Below, in pieces: positions 1 to 11,112 of a DNA stretch of 64,000 bases. A program made the position numbers and the translations under genes. The stretch is from Diploptera punctata (Eukaryota; Arthropoda; Insecta; Blattodea; Blaberidae): positions 3,264,501 through 3,328,500 of the forward strand of contig JASPKZ010010272.1 of NCBI GenBank assembly GCA_030220185.1. The letters are read 5' to 3'. The notes under the pieces are model-generated. The model was not told the origin of the DNA, made no database searches, and worked only from the letters and a program-made list of their open reading frames with translations. Each line of letters begins with the position of its first letter. Position 1 is the first letter of the stretch.

Positions 1-570
1 AATCAAGTAATATAAATAAAATTATCAAAATATATTTTAAAAAGTATGAAAACTTAATAATCAATAAAACATGTCAAAGTATCATCACAAATATCAGATC
101 AACATTAAATTGGGGTAAGATGATTCCAGATTCAAAAAAACTTAAATAACAGATTTCTTAGAGTTTTTAAATTTTTGTTCTTGATCATTTTGGAAGAATA
201 GTATTTTATAATAAAAGGATGGAAAACATTATTTTATGTATGAGTTGAAATGTTTATGCCAGAGTTGGTTGATATGTTTATGCCAGAGTTGATAGACAAA
301 GGCATACATTTTCAATGAACAAGTAAAAGTCTTCCTATGTATCGTATTATTTTTATTTCATACTATGTTAAATTTCTTACCTTTAATTCAATTAATTATG
401 CTGTGTAAATTAGATATCAGGTATACTATTATGGTTTTTACTTCAGAGCCATCATTTAGAATGTCATATCAAAACTTTAAATAAATTTCTGAAGTCAGAA
501 AAGGATAGATTAATATGTTTTAACTGAAATATTCTATTGAGTAAATAGCTAAAGGCATTATATTTGAAGA
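1..570. other. AT-rich non-coding stretch
   Basis: I see no gene here. The only structure is a short direct duplication at about 246-290, where the phrase TGTTTATGCCAGAGTTG occurs twice. Confidence 0.5.
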
Positions 571-1500
571 GAAAAATTTTTGCCTAGACTGGGACTCGAA
601 CCCGGGACCCTTGGCTTTCCGGGCCAAGTGCTCTACCAACTGAGCTACCGAGGCGAGTTACGATCTAGACGCAAATTTTTCTCTTATGTACGTTGTAATT
701 CCCTTGCTCCAAATGCTTGAAACCATAGCTTCTATCTTTGAAAATGGCGGCTTCTTAGTTAAGAAGACATTTATTGGGAATTTAACACTACTTTATAGCC
801 AGTAGGGCTTCTATTGACGATTTTATTATTAATTTAACACTTCTCATTGAAGGATAAATTATATTTGAAGAGAAAAATTTTCGCCTAGACCGGGACTCGA
901 ACCCGGGACCCTTGGCTTTCCGGGCCAAGTGCTCTACCAACTGAGCTACCGAGGCGAGTTACGATCTAGACGCAAATTTTTCTCTTATGTACTTTGTAAT
1001 TCCCTTGCGCCAAATGCTTGAAACCATAGCTTCTATCTTTGCAAATGGCCTCAGTAGCTCAGTTGGTAGAGCACTTGGCCCGGAAAGCCAAGGTCCCGGG
1101 TTCGAGTCCCGGTCTAGGCGAAAATTTTTCTCTTCAAATATAATTTATCCTTCAATGAGAAGTGTTAAATTAATAATAAAATCGTCAATAGAAGCCCTAC
1201 TGGCTATAAAGTAGTGTTAAATTCCCAATAAATTTCTTCTTAACTAAGAAGCCGCCATTTGCAAAGATAGAAGCTATGGTTTCAAGCATTTGGCGCAAGG
1301 GAATTACAATGTACATAAGAGAAAAATTTGCATCTAGATCGTAACTCGCCTCGGTAGCTCAGTTGGTAGAGCACTTGGCCCGGAAAGCCAAGGGTCCCGG
1401 GTTCGAGTCCCGGTCTAGGCGAAAATTTTTCTCTTCAAATATAATTTATCCTTCAATGAGAAGTGTTAAATTAATAATAAAATCGTCAGCTAAAGGCATT
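571..1500. repeat. Inverted array of tRNA-like repeat units (left copy)
   Basis: Four tRNA-like domains lie here: 582-654 and 883-955 on the minus strand, then 1048-1119 and 1348-1420 on the plus strand. Each has a D arm (GCTC..GAGC), a 5-bp anticodon stem (TTGGC/GCCAA) with loop CCGGAAA, and a perfect 5-bp T arm around TTCGAGT. The acceptor stem has one mismatch and one wobble pair. Each domain is bracketed by inverted AAGAGAAAAATTT / AAATTTTTCTCTT. The spacing is about 300 bp. Orientation flips near 1045, so the array is a palindrome of two plus two units. The loop has C at position 33 and the short variable arm does not fit a serine tRNA despite anticodon GGA, so these are repeats rather than decoding tRNAs. 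Confidence 0.85.
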
Positions 1501-2263
1501 TTTAAAATTTTCATGATATCAATTACTGGCGGTGTGCTACATTTAATTTTCTTCCTCCAGAAATCAATATTGCCAATATGAGTTACGCGAGTTATTTACA
1601 GCCATTTCTATACATCGAAAGGTTTCTATTTATAGAAAAGTATCGTGGACAGGTATTAAGAGTAAACAAAATCTATTTAACCTTTAAGCGCCCAAGTGTA
1701 AATGGCCAGGTAGCGGCAGGCTGCCCAGGTTTAAATGTCCACCTAGCTTTTGAACTCCTTGGCTTTTGACTATAACTTTGCTAATTTTATTAACTCACAT
1801 CTTAGAATCTGTGGGGGTCACAAACATCAAGCAACGTTTAATGTGTTAAATATTATTGTAAAATAGGTGGTATTCACGGTAAAAAATCGTAGTGATATTT
1901 TATACCATAGAGATAATTTTTTAATTCACGACAGTTACCAAATAACTTTAGGGACTTTAAGAGTGTTGTGAATCAGGTTAGAAGTGAAAAACTATATTCC
2001 AACCCTCGTTCATTCTTTTGTTTAGAATTCGTTTTATGTTGCATCCGGTCAGTTTTCCCCCTAAGCAGAAAAGCTTTGAAAAAAAAAGCAGGTCACATTC
2101 CACCCACAGCCCATATTCATTCACAGTTTTGTGACTCAGAGTGAAGTTTACGATATGTCTGGTACAAAATCACTAAGTTCCGCTGAAATACAAGACATTC
2201 TCGGACTCTGACAATGACAAAGACGATAACAATGGTAATCACAAGCTACAATCAACTGACACT

Positions 2264-4505
2264 GTTGTTGTTGTTGTTTTCAAATGCTGGGCCTTGGCAC
2301 CGAAGCCATTAGCGTTCTTGCTCTCCAATATTTCTCTATTGTGGATCCAACAGGTAATACTTCACAGGTTTGTAGGTGTTCTTCATTCATTTCTTCGTCT
2401 TTATTGCATAGAGGACAATTTGGATTCGTGTAGATTCCTATTTTATATAAATGTTTGGCCAAATAGTCATGTTCTGTAAGCAGTCTAAATGTTGCTACTG
2501 TAGTTTTACGTGGAATTTCTGGAATAATATCTGGCTTCTTTACTAAAATATTCCATTTTTTGTCTTTGGCTTTATTACATAGGTCTTGGTTTTGTTTGAT
2601 TTTATATTTGTTTTTAACTATTCTTTTTATGGATGTGAAAGGTAAGCTTTTAGTAGTATTCTGAATTAAATTGGAGCCTTTTTTGGCAAGAAAATCAGCA
2701 GTATCATTTCCAGCAATTCCACAATGTGCAGGTATCCATTGCAATTGAATTCTTTTCTGTAGTTTTTGGAGTTGTTGAATCATTTTGTAGCACTCTTTAA
2801 TTTGTATTGACTTCATTTTGTGTGAATTTATTGCATATATTGCTGCCTTAGAATCAGAGAGTATGACCACATTTTGAAATTTATTTATTCTGTATAGTAA
2901 TTGTTGGAGTGAAATATGAATAGCCGGTACTTCTGCATCAAAATTTGTTGTGTGGTATCCTGCTGGTTGATAAAATGAAAATAGTACACATGTAATTCCT
3001 GATCCTGAGTTGTTATCAATAGTAGATCCATCTGTGTAGACATGTAACCATTCTTCTGGTGGATATCTCTTATTCACAACTTCTAATGCTAGAGCTTTTA
3101 GTACAAGTGTGGGAGTTTCAGATTTTGTAACTGGTTCTTCTAGATTTAGCTGAATGTTAATTGGTTCAAAAGTAAGAGGGTTATCTCTGATCAAAATATT
3201 TTCTTTAGATTTAGGAAGATTCAAATCTGTTTTTATTTCCATTACTTTGGACAAGAAACTTGTTTGTGTTTTCAACTTGCTTGGTTGTAACTGCCTTTTT
3301 TCCCCATTTTGTTGTTGTTAATCGTAACATTTTCTCATGTTGTGTTATTGCCTGTTCCTCTAAAGTTAGACATATTGGAGGGTTCTGAGTTAGTGCTTGC
3401 ATTGCTGCGATTGGAGTTGATTTTGCTGCGCCAGTTATAAGCCGTAAAGCCTGATTTTGGCATACTTCTAGGCGATTCAGGTTCGAGTTATTTGCTGTGA
3501 TTATTACCTCCCCATTGTATAGTAGTATTGGCTTGATGAATGTTTTGTATGTGGTGTTCAGAGTCTGGCGATTACTGCCCCACTTTGCTCCGGCTAATCT
3601 TTTTAAGATTGAGAATCTTTTCGTTGCTTTGTTTACTACTGCTTCAATGTGTTTTCTCCATGATAATTTTGAATCAAAAATTGTTCCTAGATATTTTGTT
3701 TCATTTGTTTGTCTCAGATTTGTTTTCTTGAACTGTAGATTTAGTTTTGGAATTTTTTTTCTTCAAGCTAAATATTTGAAACGTTGTTTTGTCTGTATTA
3801 ATGGCCATTAAATTGTTGTGGGTCCACTTTTCTAGTAGGTTAAGAGCCTTTTCCATAGATGATTTAGATTTTTCTATTTGTGAGGAAGATGTCCACATAA
3901 TCATGTCATCTGCAAAAAGAGCTGTCTTTATTTCTGTGTTTGATATAGCTGGTGGCAGATCGTTGATGTAGATGTTGAACAGGGTTGTACTTAGTACTGT
4001 ACCTTGAGGGAGGCCCATTTTTATTTGTCGGAATTTGGAAGTACTGTCATTGTATTTTGTAGCACAGAAACGTTGTGAAAGGAACTGGGTGATCCAGTTT
4101 AACATATTGTTTTGAATGCCTAGTTTTGTGAGTTTTTCAAGTAATTTATATCTCCATACCGAGTCATATGTTTTTTTCAAAATCAATGAAAACTGTTAGC
4201 GTATCTTGATTTTTGTTGAAAGATACTTTGGCATCTTGAGAAAGTTGAATTGTATTTTCTTTTGTAGATAGATGTTGCCTGAATCCTGTTTGTGCTGCTG
4301 TTAGTATGTTTTTACTTTCTAAGAACCAATTTAGTCTCGCTGAAATCATACGTTCTGCTGTTTTTGCAATGACACTTGTTAAAGAGATTGGTCTGTAATT
4401 ATTTATATCAGCTGTCTTGTCTTTTTTTAAAATAGGGATAATTATTGCTTTTTTCCACTCTGTAGGTACAGTAGAGGTCCATGACTGACACTTGTAGCTG
4501 TGAGA
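2264..4505 (-). pseudogene. Non-LTR retrotransposon (reverse transcriptase + RNase H), 5'-truncated
   Basis: Read on the minus strand, the 5' part holds reverse transcriptase fingers (NNYRPISLTS near 4400). The RT palm follows with GLPQGTVLS and the catalytic FADDM (LFADDMIMW, near 3900), then a thumb-like region with YLGT-type and LYNGE motifs. The C-terminus is an RNase H domain with YTDGS, a central Glu, SDS, and WIPAHCGIAGND (about 3020-2690). A CCHC-like tail (NPNCPLCNKDEEMNEEHL) comes before the end. The 3' end is a (AAC)n tract on its own strand (2262-2279). A one-base shift in a T run near 4171-4178 breaks the frame between the two RT pieces, and further shifts occur near 3700 and 3250. 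The endonuclease and ORF1 are missing. RT plus C-terminal RNase H suggests the I/R1/LOA group; the clade is not settled. Confidence 0.88.
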
Positions 4506-4689
4506 CACCTTACTTTTGTCAGGTCTTGGGTTCGTGAAACTAGAATTAACAGTGCAGAAAACTGTACTCTTCCCCCTGACATGACAGAATCAGAAATGTA
4601 CCTTTTTCTTGGCCTAATTATTCTAACGGGATATGAGGTGTTGTAGGATAGTAAGACCTAAGAGAAAAGGGATGCCTAATAATCTAAGA

Positions 4690-4870
4690 ATAATAATAAT
4701 TCCATGGTGCGACAGGCCTAGAAGGCCCTTAGCCTACCAGCCAGCTGCTGGCCTCACACCCACATGTGTCAATCACAAAGGTAGATGATAATGTAGCCAG
4801 CGCATGGGTGACATGTGGTCAGCATGTCGAGTCCCCCAGCCATTATAGCTGGTTTACTCAACCAAGAAAT
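4690..4870 (-). repeat. SINE-B 3' body fragment
   Basis: This matches the body of the SINE-B copies at 17525-17860 and 60000-60340 (shared phrases CCAGCCAGCTGCTGGCC and GTCGAGTCCCCCAGCC). It lacks the tRNA-like head and sits inside the piggyBac remnant. Confidence 0.75.
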
Positions 4871-5989
4871 TACTTTTTCATCTGTTAGACTTGACCATTC
4901 TATACAGTTTTCTTCTTCTGACTTCATTGGTGCCAAAACAACACATAGAGACTTCCAACTTAGACTTGTCAGAGACATTTTGCAACAGGCTGATAGAACA
5001 CCCTGTAGACGACTCCCTGGTAGACCTAGTATATTGAGTACAGACATTTCGTGATTTGAAGTCAACTTTAGTCAATATTGGGCCAAAACAACACATAGAG
5101 ACTTCCGACTTAGACTTGTCAGAGACTTTTTGGAACAGGCTGGTAGAACATCCTGTAGATGACTCCCTGGTTGGTAGACCTAGTATATTGAGTACAGGCA
5201 TTTCGTGACTTGAAGTTAACTTTAGTCAACATTGGCCATAGCTTTACAAAGACTAATTTGTCGTGTGTGTTCGGCACAGGGAATCAGAAAATGTGTGCAT
5301 GTGAAGTGTAAAAAGTGTGATGTCGGTTTGTGTATTGGTGATTGTTTCAAGACTTATCACACAAAAACAAACCTTTAATAAACAAATGCTATCTACACAT
5401 CATGTTACCAAGCATCTGATAACCCTGGAAAAAGGTATGTAACAAAAGTAGTATTATCCAGTATAATTTCAAGCAACCAAACAGGTCCGCCTGCTCAGAA
5501 CCCATACGCTGGGTCTGCGGGCAGACTGGACGTACAATTTAAAACCCAGCATATGGGCTAGTGGGCATTTAAAGGTTAAAGGTGACAGTTCTGAAATTAC
5601 TGCTTTGGGATTGTATACCTATAGAATATTCATAATATTGTTTACGTTAAAATGATTTATCACAAGCTTCATTTTAGTTTTTAAGTTGTCAAAAGTGCAT
5701 GTGGTAAAGGGTTTGAGAACTGTAATAGCTAATTTTTCAGGCTCATTTTAATGACACTGGTCTACAATATAGAAGTTTTCATTGCCAGAAACAATATTAA
5801 ACTTTTGTCGACCAACTTTTGACGCTGATGACAGAAATATATTCAGTTTCCCCCCATCAAGTACAGATTTTAAATAATTCACAAAAGAAAATAGAAAAAA
5901 ATATATGAAAATGCACGTAAATTTCTTCAATACAAAAAGATGTTCTAACTTAATTATATTTTAGTTGTATATTTTGACTCACCTCATAT

Positions 5990-6470
5990 TTCTTGATTTT
6001 TATGCAGACCGGTTTTGTCGCTAACAGTGTGACATTCTCAATGCTTCACAACTGTTATCTGGCGGTTGTTCCTCCTGCAAATTGATTTCTGCGCCCTCTG
6101 TTGGCTGACTGATGAACTTCCAAATCAATTTTTTTTCCCTTTCACCAGGAATTTCAAAATTCATGGTTTTCTTTTTATTCTTGCATATGTAAATTTTCTC
6201 CCAAATTGTGAGTTCCTTAGATTTTTCTAACTGTTTAAGTAATTTTGTCTTTGTTTTAATTCTGTGTTTTTCTGACCATGCATGTTCAGCTATTGTAGAT
6301 TTTTCTATTTCTCCATTTTTAACATTTCTGAGGCGTTCTTTCAATCTTGTATTCAAATTCCTTTTTTTTTTTTTTTTTTCCTATGTATATTTTTTCACAA
6401 TCTTTACAATCAATTTGATAAATCCCTGATTTGTTCCATCTTCGATCTTTTTATATATAATTAAAATAAA
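5990..6470 (-). pseudogene. Penelope-like element 3' part, GIY-YIG endonuclease fragment
   Basis: The minus-strand frame reads MNTRLKERLRNVKNGEIEKS...AWSEKHRIKTKTKLLKQLEKS..LTIWEKIYI, the C-terminal half of the PLE GIY-YIG endonuclease domain. The GIY and YIG strands upstream are degraded by a poly-T tract around 6361-6380. The 3' end shows the family terminus (CACCTCATA at about 5983). This is the coding end of a Penelope-like retroelement, whose full protein would be RT followed by GIY-YIG. No RT core is present. Confidence 0.8.
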
Positions 6471-6569
6471 CCTCATAGTGTTATTTCCTACATATATTTA
6501 AAATGTTCTAACTTATTTCTTTTAAAACACTATTACATTCACATAAACAATAACATAACTCAAAATATC

Positions 6570-6830
6570 ATTTAAATACAGTCACTTGATTGAATGAGAG
6601 AATTGGAAGCTAGAAATGTTGTAGATGATTGCATTTTATGCACTTTTTCTGAAGCATCATGGTACAACATCCAACAATAGTCTGCCATCATGAACTCATT
6701 CCAGAAGCTCTGGTAATGTGTTTTCATGTACTTAATGTTCTGATGAAACTTTTCACCTATCTCGTCAGTTACATCACCAAGATTAGCTGGAAAACATCTA
6801 AATACATATGCAAGTAATGGAGATTAACAC
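6570..6830 (-). pseudogene. Fragment of a widespread arthropod repeat protein (unnamed)
   Basis: An open minus-strand stretch reads FRCFPANLGDVTDEIGEKFH, then a segment ending in MMADYCWMLYHDASEK, and stops near 6572. I recall the GDVxDExGExFHQ...ADYCW pattern from repetitive insect gene models of unclear function, probably transposon-borne, but cannot name the family. There is no start codon and no upstream part, so it is a C-terminal remnant. Confidence 0.5.
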
Positions 6831-7859
6831 TTTCCCTGGCAGTGTATTTAAATTCCATAATAGCCTGGCAGACAATTTAACATTTAAAAGAGTTGAAATT
6901 CAAGAACTCAAATACAAATTTTCTGTGACTATCCTATTGTTAGTTATAAGCTGAAATTTACAGGGAATAATGGCTTAATTGACATAATAAAAGTATTATA
7001 GTGCTTAAGTAAAATTTCTTGTCACTTCTTTTTGGTAAGATAGTGGAAACATGGAGTTTTGTATAGATCCACACCACACTTGTTTCTTTTTTTCACTCTA
7101 TGAAATGAACACATTCTGCACTTTCATATTGCAGCATTCTTCTTTTTTTTAATTGAGGGCACTTGAATCATTTTATAAGTCTTTAGGCCATCTTGTAGTC
7201 AAGTGTCAAATTCTTTCTTTAAGGATAACTTATTTCCAAAGACATGCACTCAAAGACGATGCTCGTGAATGTGTTTCTTTCTCATCTGTCTCTTCTTCAC
7301 ATAACTTTGCTGTTTTAAGGGCTTCAATACAGTCTACAAAAATCTCTAAAAGCATTACCTTTTCCTTTGAACTTTTGAACAGAGGTGTTCTTTTTTAGCA
7401 AAATAAAACATTCAGTGCAGCCATTTCTAGCAAGGTGTATGCAAGTTTCTTGTTTCATTTGACAGTTTTATGGGATGATAATATAACATTTGATCTGTCT
7501 ATCTAACTCTTGCATTATAGTCCATAACAATTTCTGGCTTTTTATATAAATGAATTGGATATTTTTACATCTCACCTTGTAAAACATCTATGATTTCCAC
7601 TGGACCAGTTTCAGAAGGCATCCCTTCTATCGTCAGCTATATTTCTGACTTCTTTATTTTCTCTGCTTGGCGACTACATTTATCAGAATCCATTATTTTT
7701 ACACTGTGAATGGTAGAAAAAGTTTCGCTGGCCTCTTATCTTTCCACACTTGTACAAGCATTTGACATTTCCACACAAATTTAGATTCACCTTTTTTTAG
7801 TTTTTTGGAATTAGTTTTCAGATGTTTGTGGGCACCCCTGTCCAGAAGAAATGTTCCAC

Positions 7860-8112
7860 AACTAACTAACTAACTCACTGGCACTATCAAACCCATAGGT
7901 TCATGGCCATGTGGACATACGCTCTCCATACAGCCCTATCCGAGCTAATGTTTTCCAATCATCCCCTCTATAATCTACTTCCCTCAAATCATAGTTAATG
8001 TTATTCTCCCACCTCATTCTTGGTCTACCCACTGGGCATTTTCTCTCTGGTTTTGCTACAAGAAGCTTCCATGCACGTCTTTCATTCCCCATTTGTGAAT
8101 GTTCCACAAACA
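7860..8112 (-). pseudogene. LINE-B 3' end (C-terminal ORF tail)
   Basis: The minus-strand frame ends in the C-terminus common to this LINE family (GNERRAWKLLVAKPERKCPV, then GRPRMRWENNINYDLREVDY). A (TTAG)n tail follows at about 7862-7876. Related copies are at 18238-18385, 22100-22860, 27690-29655 and 56835-57480. Confidence 0.75.
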
Positions 8113-8164
8113 CTTTTTTTTTCTAAAAGCATTTCACACAACTCAACTTTATTTTTCTCTATAC

Positions 8165-8580
8165 TATCATCATCATCATCATCCTGCCACGTATTAGTCC
8201 TAGAAGAACTGTTACGGCCTGAGAAAGCGGTTTTCGTGCCATCTTTTCATAGGTCGACCAAGTGACCGTTTCCCATTTGGACAGTAGTTCATTATTGCCT
8301 TGGAGATCCTGGATCTAGCCATTCTTGAGACATATTCCTTCCAGTTTAGCTGATATCTGGAGATGTAGTCCAGTATTGGTGACACATTAAGTTCTTGAAG
8401 GATTTCTACATTTTTCTTTCGATCCCATTTGGTGTAGCCAGCTGTTCGGCGCATAAATTTCATCTCACAAGCTGTTAGTCTGCTTTCATCTCTCGTCCTT
8501 ATAGTCCACGCTTCACTCCCATAACATAGGACTGGTCGAGCCATTATTTGATAAAGACGAGTACGAGTTGATTTTTGCAC
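8165..8580 (-). pseudogene. LINE-C 3' end, reverse transcriptase C-terminal region
   Basis: An uninterrupted 122-codon minus-strand frame starts KSTRTRLYQIMARPVLCYGS and continues to NRFLRP. The LYxxxxRPVLxYGSE(A/T)W motif followed by ExxxLRR(T/I)xG is the post-RT region of RTE/CR1-type non-LTR elements. The 3' tail is a (GAT)n tract at about 8168-8182. The RT catalytic part is missing. Confidence 0.75.
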
Positions 8581-9208
8581 TAATGAAGGTATATGAAAAG
8601 GGGCCTTGTGGACCAGTTATCAATTTCTGGACACCTGTCTATTTCAGTCATAAATATAATACTTAAAAATGTCCAAATTTCCCCTGTTATTCACCATTTA
8701 GTATTACCCCAGTTTAAGATATGTTTCCTGTATCTTAAACAATGATCTATTAACAAGTAGGTAGACAATCTAATTATTGTGAGGATTCTATTAAAAACAA
8801 CTGTTCTATCATAATATATTTTTTAATGACAAATCTTTGCTATCATAGGTAGTATTCACTAATAATGTTCAATTATTGTAATTCCCCTTTATAGAACATA
8901 ATGTTACAACTCCATATTTTATAAGAATATTTACTTGTATTAAATAGTTACTAAGACCAAACTTTTGTAAAACTGGCCCCAGGTAATGGTATAGTGTTAT
9001 CAAAAACCTCTTATTTCATTAAAATGTATCTACTGACACAAAAAAATGTTCTAATTACACTGGTTTCCAGTTTTCTACATGTAAATATATCAAGAGAATA
9101 AAATATGATTTGGAAATTGTGAAATTACAATATGAAGTAACATAATGAGGTTCTTCTTAGTAAGTAAGTTGACTCATTGCCATCTTACCTCATATTAGTA
9201 GACTTCTT

Positions 9209-9245
9209 TACGATGTGTTTCAAAACATCTCTGTTTTATCTTCAG
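9209..9245 (-). ncRNA. Type I hammerhead ribozyme core (intact boxes)
   Basis: On the minus strand: CUGAAGA (9245-9239), an extra U, stem II AAAACA/UGUUUU with loop GAGA, then GAAAC (9221-9217), loop ACAUC, and the triplet GUA (9211-9209). All invariant core positions (C3, U4, G5, A6, G8, A9, G12, A13, A14) are present and GUA fits the NUH cleavage rule. Stem III is a minimal A-U/C-G pair, as in PLE-borne hammerheads. Stem I is not clear from the sequence. Confidence 0.7.
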
Positions 9246-9264
9246 CTTGTCCAGACTCTAGAGT

Positions 9265-9298
9265 CTGAAGATAAAACAAAGATGTTTTGAAACAAGTC
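9265..9298 (+). ncRNA. Type I hammerhead ribozyme core (intact boxes)
   Basis: CUGAAGA (9265-9271), an extra U, a perfect 6-bp stem II AAAACA/UGUUUU with loop AAGA, GAAAC (9289-9293), loop AA, and the cleavage triplet GUC (9296-9298). It faces the minus-strand core 20 bp away, in a palindrome. Confidence 0.72.
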
Positions 9299-9368
9299 CT
9301 AAATAAATCAACTAATATGAGGTAAGATGGCAATGACTTGACTTATTTATTATGATTTGCAAACTTTA

Positions 9369-9460
9369 ATCTCACTTCATAAAATATGATACTCTCACTG
9401 GAAAGTGATTTGGAGATCATCATCCTCATTCTCAACTAAATTACTTTATGAAGTGAGGTA
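9369..9460. repeat. Small fold-back repeat
   Basis: Inverted ends CTCACTTCATAAA / TTTATGAAGTGAG lie 60 bp apart and resemble PLE terminal motifs (CCTCACTTCAT). No coding content. Confidence 0.5.
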
Positions 9461-9560
9461 CAAATTTTCCAACTCACATTTTTCATACATATATTCAATT
9501 GATATTTATCTCATAGTGTCACTACCTATGATATTTTATAAAAATGTAATATATACTTAC

Positions 9561-9720
9561 ACAGTCTCTTTTTTCATTGAAATCTTCCAAACCACTAGCT
9601 TCGATATCATTTATAATGCAGCGGGAACCGTCTGAACACTGGATCAAAAGCTTTAGAATGAACCGTCTTAATACCTCCTACCCACGAATCAAGACAAGCA
9701 GCAATATCAGTTGCAAATTC
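9561..9720 (-). CDS. UBE2O: UBE2O-like ubiquitin-conjugating enzyme, exon 3 (frameshifted)
   Basis: A minus-strand exon with strong signals: acceptor TTACAG before 9720 and donor GTAAGT after 9561. It starts in phase 0, as exon 2 requires, and reads EFATDIAACLDSWVGGIKTV, then HSKA. The frame must then change to continue LIQCSDGSRCIINDIEASGL and EDFNEKRDC. Both halves fit consecutive parts of the UBE2O CR1-type region (family pattern: DxWxGxVxxxxxx..LxxSxGxRC). The exon is 160 nt, one more than a multiple of three, and a TTTT run (9646-9649) that would be TTT if intact is the simplest site. This may be a real inactivating indel, a polymorphism or a sequence error. Later exons, including the catalytic UBC domain, lie left of the window. 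Confidence 0.72.
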
Positions 9721-10849
9721 CTGTAATTCAATATATTATAAAAATTCACAAAAATCAATACAAAAACCAAAATTATATATTAAATAGGTCAGCAGCATCC
9801 TAAACTATTACTGAAGTATTAACACAATATTTGTTAGTAATCATTTGTGTCATCGCAAAATACCTTCATCTAATTTAAAAATTAGGCTAAACTTTACAAC
9901 CCGTGATGCGACATTTTTAATTCCTTCATAAACTCCTGTCAAATTTTATTTATGGGTTTCATTTTTCAAATTAATTCCCACCATTTACAATGATTTTTAC
10001 ATGTTTTCTAACAATTATTTCAATATTTTTTCTATGATATTTAACTACAGATGTAGCATGAAAACGTGGCAGCCATATTTATTTTAACAAATATTCTGTG
10101 CAATAAAAAGATGTGTTCCAGTGTAGCCAACATAGAGTATGTACTAATTAACTGCACACATATAATTCACAATTTCAGAACTTACTATTTATTTTTGGGC
10201 CTTGCATTCTTACACAGGTTAGAGTGCTTAAATTGCATTAGGTTAGCTTTTAGGTTGGTCTTTCACAGGTTAGATTTTAGGTTCATTAAATATTGTGGAT
10301 GTATCTCATAATTCCATAGAGTAAACCACTTCGCGTTTGTTGGCGCATGCACATGGTGCATGTTTGAAACTTAAAACATTTTTTTGCGTCACATGTTGTA
10401 AGGTATTTCCAAGAATTATAATAGCAGCTATATTTTATTTAATGGTGTACTTTAATATCGCAGGCCTTTACTAATGTATTTGAAAGCTAGGCATGCAAGC
10501 ATCAACAAATTTTTCTCAGAAGACTTTTATTACAGACTAGCGTACCCGGCAGACGTTGTCCTGCCCGAACGTTCAATTCTCATGTCATGGGCAGACGATA
10601 AAAATATGTTACTTTTTTACCATAAAATTCAGCAATTAGGACATAATTAGATATTATTAAATAAGTTCGCAAGAAAACCTCTTATGGCCTTCTGTTGTAG
10701 CTCAAGAAGTGTGAATGATGATGTGTCAGTCATGAACATTGGAATTGTATTAAGAACTGTCATATAACAATTATATTAGAGTGAAAAAAAAAAAAAAGAT
10801 AAATTGATGAGAGTGAGTCAAAACAGTTTTTCTTTTTTTTTCCCCCAGC

Positions 10850-11000
10850 TAGATTTGATTTCTGACCCATTGTACACCGGTCCCATACTGGCCGACATTC
10901 CATGAGAAAAATTTCTTCCCCCGTAGAGACTCGAACCAGCGTAAGTCCCGTAGTTCTGCACCAAGACTTCTTGCCTTAACCACTCGGCTACGCGAGGCTC
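10850..11000 (-). repeat. SINE-B tRNA-like head fragment
   Basis: On the minus strand the sequence includes TAGCCGAGTGGTTAAGGCAA and GCTGGTTCGAGTCTC, the A and B box regions of a type II (long variable arm) tRNA-like head. The same head occurs at 17530, 51160 and 60320. Confidence 0.75.
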
Positions 11001-11112
11001 TTGGTATCAATGAAAGACAAAAATGGGTATTGTGAGTTATCCGTAAGAGATAAGGGACTCTTGGTATCAATGAAAGACAAAAATGGTTTTTGTGAGTTAT
11101 CCGTAAGAGATA
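10998..11112. repeat. Direct repeat, 60-bp period, two copies
   Basis: The unit from GCTCTTGGTATCAATG to CCGTAAGAGATAAGG occurs twice with an exact 60-bp period and only a few differences. Confidence 0.85.

Larger units (their letters stand above)
2155..5378 (+). pseudogene. piggyBac transposase, broken by insertions and frameshifts
   Basis: The reading frame opens at ATG 2155 (MSGTKSLSSAEIQDILGL), then shifts by one base into an acidic stretch (DSDNDKDDNN) typical of piggyBac N-termini. Coding resumes after the nested LINE near 4508 with a segment ending TESEMYLFLGLIIL, which resembles the start of the catalytic domain (DDE_Tnp_1_7), and soon hits a stop. Near 4930-5215 the segment THRDFxLRLVRD occurs twice in a tandem duplication of about 145 bp. 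The C-terminus at 5250-5378 is a Cys-rich zinc-binding tail (C-x2-C, C-x2-C, LCxxxCFKTYH) ending at TAA 5378. Most of the catalytic core, including the Asp triad, is missing. It cannot make an active transposase. Confidence 0.8.
1681..5575 (+). mobile_element. piggyBac-like DNA transposon, inactivated
   Basis: The element is framed by TTAA on both sides (1677-1680 and 5576-5579), the classic piggyBac target duplication. Its ends match as inverted repeats: left CCTTTAAGCGCCCAAGTG, right (reverse complement) CCTTTAAATGCCCACTAG. Inside are pieces of a piggyBac transposase on the plus strand. It is interrupted by a non-LTR retrotransposon (2264-4505) and a SINE tail (about 4690-4870). This nesting makes the piggyBac older than both. 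Confidence 0.85.
9117..9350. mobile_element. Short fold-back PLE derivative with two head-to-head hammerheads
   Basis: This 234-bp element is flanked by TATGATTTGGAAA (9104-9116) and TATGATTTGCAAA (9351-9363), a 13-bp target duplication with one mismatch. Its arms are inverted copies running from the PLE terminal motif (TTACCTCATATTAGT) to a centre at 9255-9262 (AGACTCTAGAGTC). It has no coding sequence. Each arm holds one hammerhead core. Confidence 0.75.

Noticed and set aside
5990..6470. A hammerhead in the PLE end near 5995-6060
   Set aside because: AAAAC and GGUC can be found, but no CUGANGA box and no clear stem II.
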